DNA of 12,985 nucleotides from Irineochytrium annulatum (lineage: Eukaryota > Chytridiomycota > Chytridiomycetes > Chytridiales > Chytridiaceae), in the NCBI GenBank assembly GCA_027600665.1, contig JADGJL010000842.1, forward strand, positions 1-12,985. The letters are read 5' to 3'. The position numbers and the translations under genes were made by a program. Within the stretch, counting starts at the first letter, position 1. Each line of letters opens with the position of its first letter. Positions 8,040 through 12,985 of this stretch are shown piece by piece. The notes beneath the pieces were generated by a model, which was not told the DNA's origin, did no database searches, and saw nothing but the letters and a program-made list of their open reading frames with translations.

Positions 8040-10351
8040 CTATGTCTCCTCCTCTAATACACTATTGCCTTCATCGGACTCATCTTCCTTCGGCTCCAAG
8101 CTCTTTTCTACTAGAGTTTCCTGGTCGACATACGGGTTTCGTGCAAGCAACGTCTGGAGCAACTGCGCACTTACGGTCGAGTCCTTGTCAAACAGGTTTC
8201 CCTAAGCAGTGATTGCAAACATTAGCGTCTCACACAAAATCACAACGAAACCAGGTTGTTTTTTTACCTGAAGTACAAGCCGGAACAATCCTATCATTCC
8301 CTCGGGCGCATTCTCGGCCGACCCTTCCTGTTCGCTGACCGCGTCCGAGAACGCCTTTAGCCCTACCTCCGCGATGTTATTATATGCGAGGTTCAAGCTG
8401 CTGAGTGTCCGGTTCCCGAGCACGAACCACTGCCCGTTTCGCTCGAACATTGGCTCAACCACCGGCGTCACCTCCGTATTTTGCTAGACGAAGGAAAAAA
8501 AAGAGATCAGTAAATAAACATTCAAGAAACGGGATTTTTCACACAAAAAAACGACGCGTTCTTCCATCTTGCTCACCTCCTCCGCCTCCTCCCTCGCCTC
8601 CTCCACCTTTCCCTTCTTGGACCCCTTAGCCGTAGACCCGCCCTTCTTGTCCCCCTTGGCCGCCTTCTTGTCGTCCGCTGCAGCAGCAGCGTTCGCCGCC
8701 GCCGCGGCGCCCTTGCGTGCCGTGGCTGCTGCGGGTGCCGGTGGTGCCGCCTCCGGTGTTCGCTTCTGCGGGGGCGCCTCGGCCCCGCCTTTGCCTTTGG
8801 CAGCCTTGCCCGCAGGGCCCTTCTTCGCGGACTTGGCGTCGGGCACCTGTTGTTTTACAAGAGTCTCCTCGCTTTTGATCCTGAAGCGATGCGAAACGTT
8901 AAATCACCTGCAACTGACAACAAAAAACTGCCCTTCAGGAGACTCACTTGGCATTAGCGGACGAGTTGCGACCGTGGCCCGTGTTTATCCGACCCTTCGC
9001 CTTCTTCACGACCGGGTCCTGTTTGTGCATGGTCAGTTTCCCGAAACTGCAATTAATAAAGTCTGAAATGTCACCTCCTCCTGGTCCCGTCGCTGCTTTT
9101 CGAGCTCCATAATGGCTTTCCGTCTCAGAATGATTTCGTCGTGCATCAGGGCGTAGTTGGATAGCACCTATTTTTAAGTCAGTTGAAGGTAACGGACTCC
9201 TGTGATTAACCTTTGCTAATGCGACGGCACCGTCATCGCCGATGTTATTCCGTCCCAGCGATAGCGAAACAAGCGATTGGTTATATTTCAAGGACTAACG
9301 GTGCGCGATTAATTCTTTGACATTTCGCTGATTGGAAAGTACACACCTCCGCAATATCAATCGCTCCATCTTTCCCAACCATGTTGTCCCACAGATTCAG
9401 GCTCGTCAGAACTCTGTTGCTTTTCAGGCTCCCGGCGATGGCCTTGGCACCCGCATCCCCGATCCGGTTCATCCTCAAGCTCAAAGACTTGATTAGCGAG
9501 TCGTCCGTGATGAGGTACGAGAACAGGTGGTCGGGTATGAGCGGGTTCTGGTCGATGGCGAGGTTTCGGACGTTCGACGAGAGCACGGTCGAGAGGATGA
9601 GGGAAAAGTGGGCCTCCTCAAGTCCACAGTTCCAAAATCTATGAACAAATCCCGTGTCAGCTAGTCCCTGCCAAAGCCGACCAGTATCGTTCTCCATAAA
9701 AAAAACTCACACGAGGCACGAGACCGAGTGACATACTGGCAACAGCGCCGATAACACCTCCATGACCTTGATCTGCAGCTTCCAACCCCGCACCTCGACC
9801 TTGTAGATCTCCTCCTCCTCGTCCGCCTCTGTGCAGATCGTCGGCTTAAACCGATACCTCGACGTCGTCCCCGGCGTGAAAACGACCGGCATCCCAAGCG
9901 TCCCCGCCGTCCCCGGATGCTCCCCGCCGGCCGTCGTCAGCGCCGCCCTGTCATCCCCGGCGGCAGACGTCACGACAAAAGTCGTCGGCTCTGCGGCCAA
10001 CGCGGCGGTCGTGAACGGGCTCGCGGGCGCGGTGGAGTCGGCCGGGTGAGTCGGATGCTGCTGGGCCGCCGTCGACGGATCCGCGTTCTGGGTCGTGGCT
10101 GGCCGATCGTCGAGGTTCGTTCGAGAGCCGAGGTTGTCGGTGGTGGGACCCTCGGCGGTTGGTGCGGTAGATGGGATGTTGGACTTGGAGGCGTCGGAGG
10201 TCGATGGTATTGATGGGGCTGTCATCAGAGGTGTCGGTGGCATGGGAAGAGGGGGTAGCGGGAAGGGGATCCGGAGCACCCTGGGCGGGTCCGTGATGCC
10301 TCCCAGCTTGCATTGCTTGTTGAACTCGTCCCCGAAGTGGATCTCGTCCAT
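8040..10351 (-). CDS. LRRC71: Leucine-rich repeat protein, LRRC71 orthologue, 8 exons
   Basis: Exons in coding order: 10351-9711, 9638-9347, 9294-9211, 9167-9075, 9018-8948, 8880-8577, 8483-8268, 8201-8040; product 620 aa. The order of blocks matches remembered animal LRRC71. First comes an N-terminal block, FGDEFNKQCKLGGITDPPRV. Next is a proline/threonine/alanine-rich spacer at about residues 27-165. Then come RFKPTI and EIYKVEVRGWK, followed by ribonuclease-inhibitor-type LRRs at about 200-345 (LIKSLSLRMNRIGDAGAKAI, LTSLNLWDNMVGKDGA, LVSLSLGRNNIGDDGA). A helix follows (ALMHDEIILRRKAIMELEKQ), then a lysine/alanine-rich linker at about 405-493, and an isolated C-terminal LRR block starting VEPMFERNGQWFVLGN. 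Molecular function is not established; animal LRRC71 is, to my knowledge, expressed mainly in ciliated cells and testis. The start at 10351 is the first usable ATG: an open extension (PDLSFKPDWLA) reaches back to an in-frame TGA, so an upstream exon is possible. The seven introns are 43-93 nt. Confidence 0.88.
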
Positions 10352-10505
10352 CGCGAGCCAGTCTGGCTTGAAGCTCAGATCAGGAAGTCAAAGTTCCAGA
10401 GATGTGGGCATAACAGCCATAATGAAAGCTTACATAATCAATCGTGTACTATTAATGCTCGCTACTGTTATTTCTCGGACGGTCTAAAGATAATATGGAA
10501 TTTGT

Positions 10506-11786
10506 TTAAGACTTGACCGACCGTTTTGCTTCGGTCCACACGGCATCTAAATATGCCCGCGCCTGCTTAGGCTCGTCAGCCGTGGCAGGTTTGTCCATCT
10601 GCAAGTGTTTGGTCCACTTCTTGCCCAATGGCGTCATGTCGCTGTGGTAAACCGTCAACTCATCGAGGTTATCGGGATCCTCCGAAAGCAGGTGCAACGA
10701 CGAAGTCGCCGAGTTGATGGGGTTAATCGTCATCCCAGAGACGAAGAGCAGCCGCAACTAAAGGAAGAAGAAAGAAGTGAGAACGCGACATCGGCAAGAC
10801 CCGGCTTACCAAGATCATAACACAAAACAAGAGCCACTGCGGTATCTTTCCCTTCAACAGCCCCGTGAGCGCTACGCCGGGACTCGCGATGTACGAATAG
10901 ATCCCCTTCTCCCGAAGTGACTCAAACAATCCCAAATGTGCCAACTCCGCGAGCCGCTTAGAGGACTCGTATGGGTGAGTCCTAGACGAGATATATTAAT
11001 ACATAACTCACGTCATGTTATCTCCGGACCGCAAAAACGCACCCTTTCGCGCACTGCGCATCGTTGATGTCGAAGAATCGCTCCTCCGCTGTGACGGATG
11101 TGATCCAAATAACACGCGCGCCCCTAGGACCCCCGCCGTCCGCCGCCTCAAGTGCCTTCGCTGTGTCGGCAAGTAACCCCTCCAGCTCGCGCACAACCCC
11201 GAAGTGACCGAGTGTGTTGGCGGCGAACGCCTCGCCGTACTTCCCGTCGGCTGTCATGACGCCCTTGCGTTGGATGATTACGTCCCCCGTCGACTTGGCG
11301 ATGTTGGTCGGCGACTTGATGAACGCGATCGTGCCAGCCAGGATCGAGATGGACTCCACCGGCATGACCCCCGCGTTAAAGATCAGGGCGTCCAGTCGCT
11401 GGAACCTTAACAGCGCGATCGTTAATCCCCATGATCGTGATGATAAGAAGCAAAAAAGCAAACAGCCCGGCGCCCAGCATGCATCCGTACCTGGCCTTGA
11501 CATCCTCTGCCGCCTTCAAGACGCTCTTGGGGTCGGCAAGATCGCACAGGACGACCTGCACCGCGAGCTCGCCTTCCTCCTCGTCCCCTTTGAAGTACTT
11601 CCGAATCAAACGCTGCCGGGCGTCCTCGGCCTTCGAGGCATTTCGGCAAAGGAGGACGACGGTGACGGGCGGGTCGCCGGTCGATGATGGATCGTTCAGA
11701 TGCGTCTCGGCCACGATGGCCTCGGCGATGCCGAAGCCGATTCCGGCGTTGGCTCCCGTTACGATGATAACTCGACGGCCGTCCAT
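10506..11786 (-). CDS. ERG27: 3-ketosteroid reductase (Erg27/HSD17B7 type), short-chain dehydrogenase, 4 exons
   Basis: NADPH-dependent reductase of the C-4 demethylation complex in sterol (ergosterol) synthesis, acting at the ER or lipid droplets on 3-keto sterol intermediates. Exons in coding order: 11786-11491, 11405-11043, 10981-10810, 10757-10506; product 360 aa (yeast Erg27 is 347 aa). The Rossmann motif TGANAGIG is at residues 10-17. FNAGVMP is at 108-114. The catalytic serine is probably S202 in WITSVTAEE. YESSK (Y224, K228) supplies the active-site pair. GVMTADGKYGEAFAANTLGHFGVV matches the corresponding Erg27 segment. A hydrophobic stretch after the catalytic region (IPQWLLFCVMIL, continued by LRLLFVSGM) could anchor the protein to membrane. 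Start: MDGRRVIIVTG at 11786 is chosen because SDR proteins begin just before the first strand; an in-frame ATG at 11876 would add 30 residues with no family character. The stop is TAA. LRRC71 starts 154 nt downstream on the same strand. Confidence 0.92.
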
Positions 11787-12374
11787 CTCCACTGCTACCT
11801 GCCCAGAAAGGAGGATGTGAATGTGCTGATTGTTGACAACCTGTCCGATTTTAGTTCGGACAAGATATTTTTGCATGCCACTTGTAATGCCGTACTATTT
11901 ATTTACAAACTGAGTGCATCTGTTTTTGTTTATTTTCTTTTTTTTAGTATATCTTCTACATTGAGATACCCGGTCCCTGGTAGAAGTGATGTTTATGATG
12001 CGCGAAGATGGCTGCTTTGTTTTGCTTAACTCAATCTAGAGTTGGCCGTAGCATTGGTAAAGAATGCAGACGACTAAAAAGGGCATGCCGTCGTTGGTTT
12101 TTGTTTTGTTTGTTTTTTTTTTTTTTTTTAGGGGGTTGGGGCGGGGGTTTACCCATCTCGGTTCGCTATGCAATTGACGGCGTCGAGCAGATTCCTTTCG
12201 TTCATTTCTTGTTGCTTGTGATCGTTCTCTTAACGAGTTGCAAATAGTTTGAAATAGTGATATGTACAACAATCAAGTGGATCATCAACCTCGTGATTTT
12301 CGCAGGATTGCAAGGGGTTAGCTCACATCAGTTCTGCCCACCTTTCCTCGCTCACGCTCTCTACGTCGAGCAGC
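11787..12374. promoter_or_regulatory. Divergent upstream region between ERG27 and the small unrecognised gene
   Basis: 588 nt between two genes read outward. It contains a T17 run at 12113-12129, followed by A and then a G-rich stretch at 12131-12147 with three G-runs of 4-5. Shorter T-rich tracts lie at 11931-11946 and nearby. Poly(dA:dT) tracts often exclude nucleosomes at promoters; that role here is inference. No tRNA, no convincing ORF and no clear TATA box were found. The in-frame AG/GT site just upstream of the ERG27 ATG (around 11802-11806) could be a 5'UTR splice site. Confidence 0.4.
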
Positions 12375-12775
12375 ATGAGCGGAGAACAGCTTGCCGCCTC
12401 CATCCTATGCGATTTGAGAGACCCGACCCGCTTGACCTGGAGGGAAATCAAGGACGGATGGGGTATGCGCTTCCTTCCTTTGCGGTTCATTTCTCGTTAA
12501 CCGTTCGTCCAGGATCCAATATGAACTTCTTCCTATCCTACGGCCTGAAGCCCTGGGAGCCGGGCCACGACGAGGAAGCCCTTGCCATCTCGAGGGCCTT
12601 GAAGCGCGACCAGCAGGCCGAGAGCCGGCCGGAGCCGCAGCAGCCGGTCTATCGGACGGGGTATGCGGTCGCGGAGCCTACTCATACGGGATACTGTGAG
12701 GTGCAGCCGGTGGCGAGGACTGGGTATGCCGTCGCAGTCACCCGCGACGAGGACGAGTACTACTCAGATTGTTAA
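12375..12775 (+). CDS. Small protein of unknown function with three TGY motifs, 2 exons
   Basis: I do not recognise this gene. Exon 1 is 12375-12462 and exon 2 is 12513-12775, joined across a 50-nt intron with GTATGC donor and GTCCAG acceptor; product 116 aa. Residues 1-62 look like a compact, tryptophan-rich helical block: RLTWREIKDGWGSNMNFF, then YGLKPWEPGHDEEALAISRA. The C-terminal part is low-complexity, rich in Q, P and E, and carries TGY three times (78-80, 88-90, 99-101). Two of these sit within the identical word RTGYAVA at 77-83 and 98-104. The end is acidic (DEDEYYSDC). There is no signal peptide or membrane segment, so a soluble cytosolic or nuclear protein is likely. Reading straight through the intron is also open from 12257, but that product lacks the helical N-terminal block. 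The 3' end may use another intron (GTTAAG at about 12771 to CTGCAG at 12830), which would create TAG after SD. Confidence 0.7.
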
Positions 12776-12985
12776 GTTCTGCTGCCTTGGCCTGAGCGTT
12801 TATGCTTGTGATCTAATTTTTTATCTGCAGAGTAAGGCGGTGATCAATGGCTGTACGAAGGGAAATGGGCGGAGCGGCAGTCAGCGATAGAAGGCCAAGT
12901 TGATTAATTGTGAGGACTGGGTCCTCAGACAAAACATAAACAATAAACAAAGTTCAAGGTGGGATAAATCACGGGTCACAGAGTA
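12776..12985 (+). other. 3' flank of the small unrecognised gene
   Basis: This stretch contains a pyrimidine-rich tract ending CTGCAG at 12830, a good acceptor that may belong to a terminal or 3'UTR intron. A perfect 7-bp inverted repeat, TGAGGAC/GTCCTCA with a TGG loop, lies at 12911-12927. An AATAAA-like AACAATAAAC follows around 12940 and could be a polyadenylation signal. No further gene is seen. Confidence 0.4.

Noticed and set aside
8569..9066. 165-aa plus-strand open frame rich in A and S.
   Set aside because: It is the complement of the Lys/Ala-rich exon of LRRC71; composition alone keeps it open.
12020..12175. tRNA-like words (TTGGTAAAG, GGTTCGCTATGC) in the divergent region.
   Set aside because: I could not fold a cloverleaf, and A-box and B-box spacing and acceptor pairing are absent.
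12036..12272. 78-aa minus-strand frame with a poly-lysine run in the divergent promoter.
   Set aside because: The lysines come from the T17 tract; there is no start context or recognisable domain.
12257..12775. Single-exon 172-aa reading of the last gene.
   Set aside because: It reads through a well-formed 50-nt GT-AG intron and replaces the plausible helical N-terminus by an unpatterned sequence.

Overview
This is a compact, intron-rich eukaryotic nuclear window, most likely from a zoosporic (flagellated, early-diverging) fungus. The fungal assignment rests on a Sec66/Sec71-type ER translocation subunit, a fungal-type 3-ketosteroid reductase of sterol synthesis, and many tiny spliceosomal introns. 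I could place 38 introns, mostly 41-105 nt. The flagellated assignment is an inference from two genes whose animal relatives are linked to cilia: an LRRC71 orthologue and a CIBAR/FAM92-type BAR-domain fragment. No bacterial, viral, transposon, CRISPR, tRNA or rRNA feature was recognised.

Layout: 1-21 is a bare poly-T run at the edge. 123-519 (-) holds the 5' part of a CIBAR-like gene interrupted by an in-frame TGA. 603-3771 (+) is V-ATPase subunit a (13 exons, 830 aa). 3911-4725 (+) is profilin (126 aa, with three exons of 13-21 nt at its start). 4805-6291 (-) is a Golgi/ER UDP-sugar transporter of the SLC35A type (7 exons, 359 aa). 6292-6789 is a divergent upstream region. 6790-7960 (+) is Sec66 (3 exons, 218 aa). 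8040-10351 (-) is LRRC71 (8 exons, 620 aa). 10506-11786 (-) is an Erg27-type 3-ketosteroid reductase (4 exons, 360 aa). 11787-12374 is a second divergent upstream region. 12375-12775 (+) is a small unrecognised protein (2 exons, 116 aa).

The genes do not form one pathway. Most serve the endomembrane system: V-ATPase acidifies vacuole/Golgi, the SLC35A carrier supplies nucleotide sugars to the Golgi, Sec66 helps protein entry to the ER, and Erg27 makes sterols at the ER or lipid droplets. Profilin buffers actin. LRRC71 and the CIBAR-like fragment point to a ciliary apparatus. Gene pairs alternate between tight convergent 3' ends (79 nt apart twice) and shared divergent upstream regions.

All gene models were built by hand from reading frame, splice signals and remembered family sequences. 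Exon boundaries in the conserved genes are well constrained. Start codons of the transporter and LRRC71, the 3' ends of profilin and the last gene, and everything in the CIBAR fragment are less certain.
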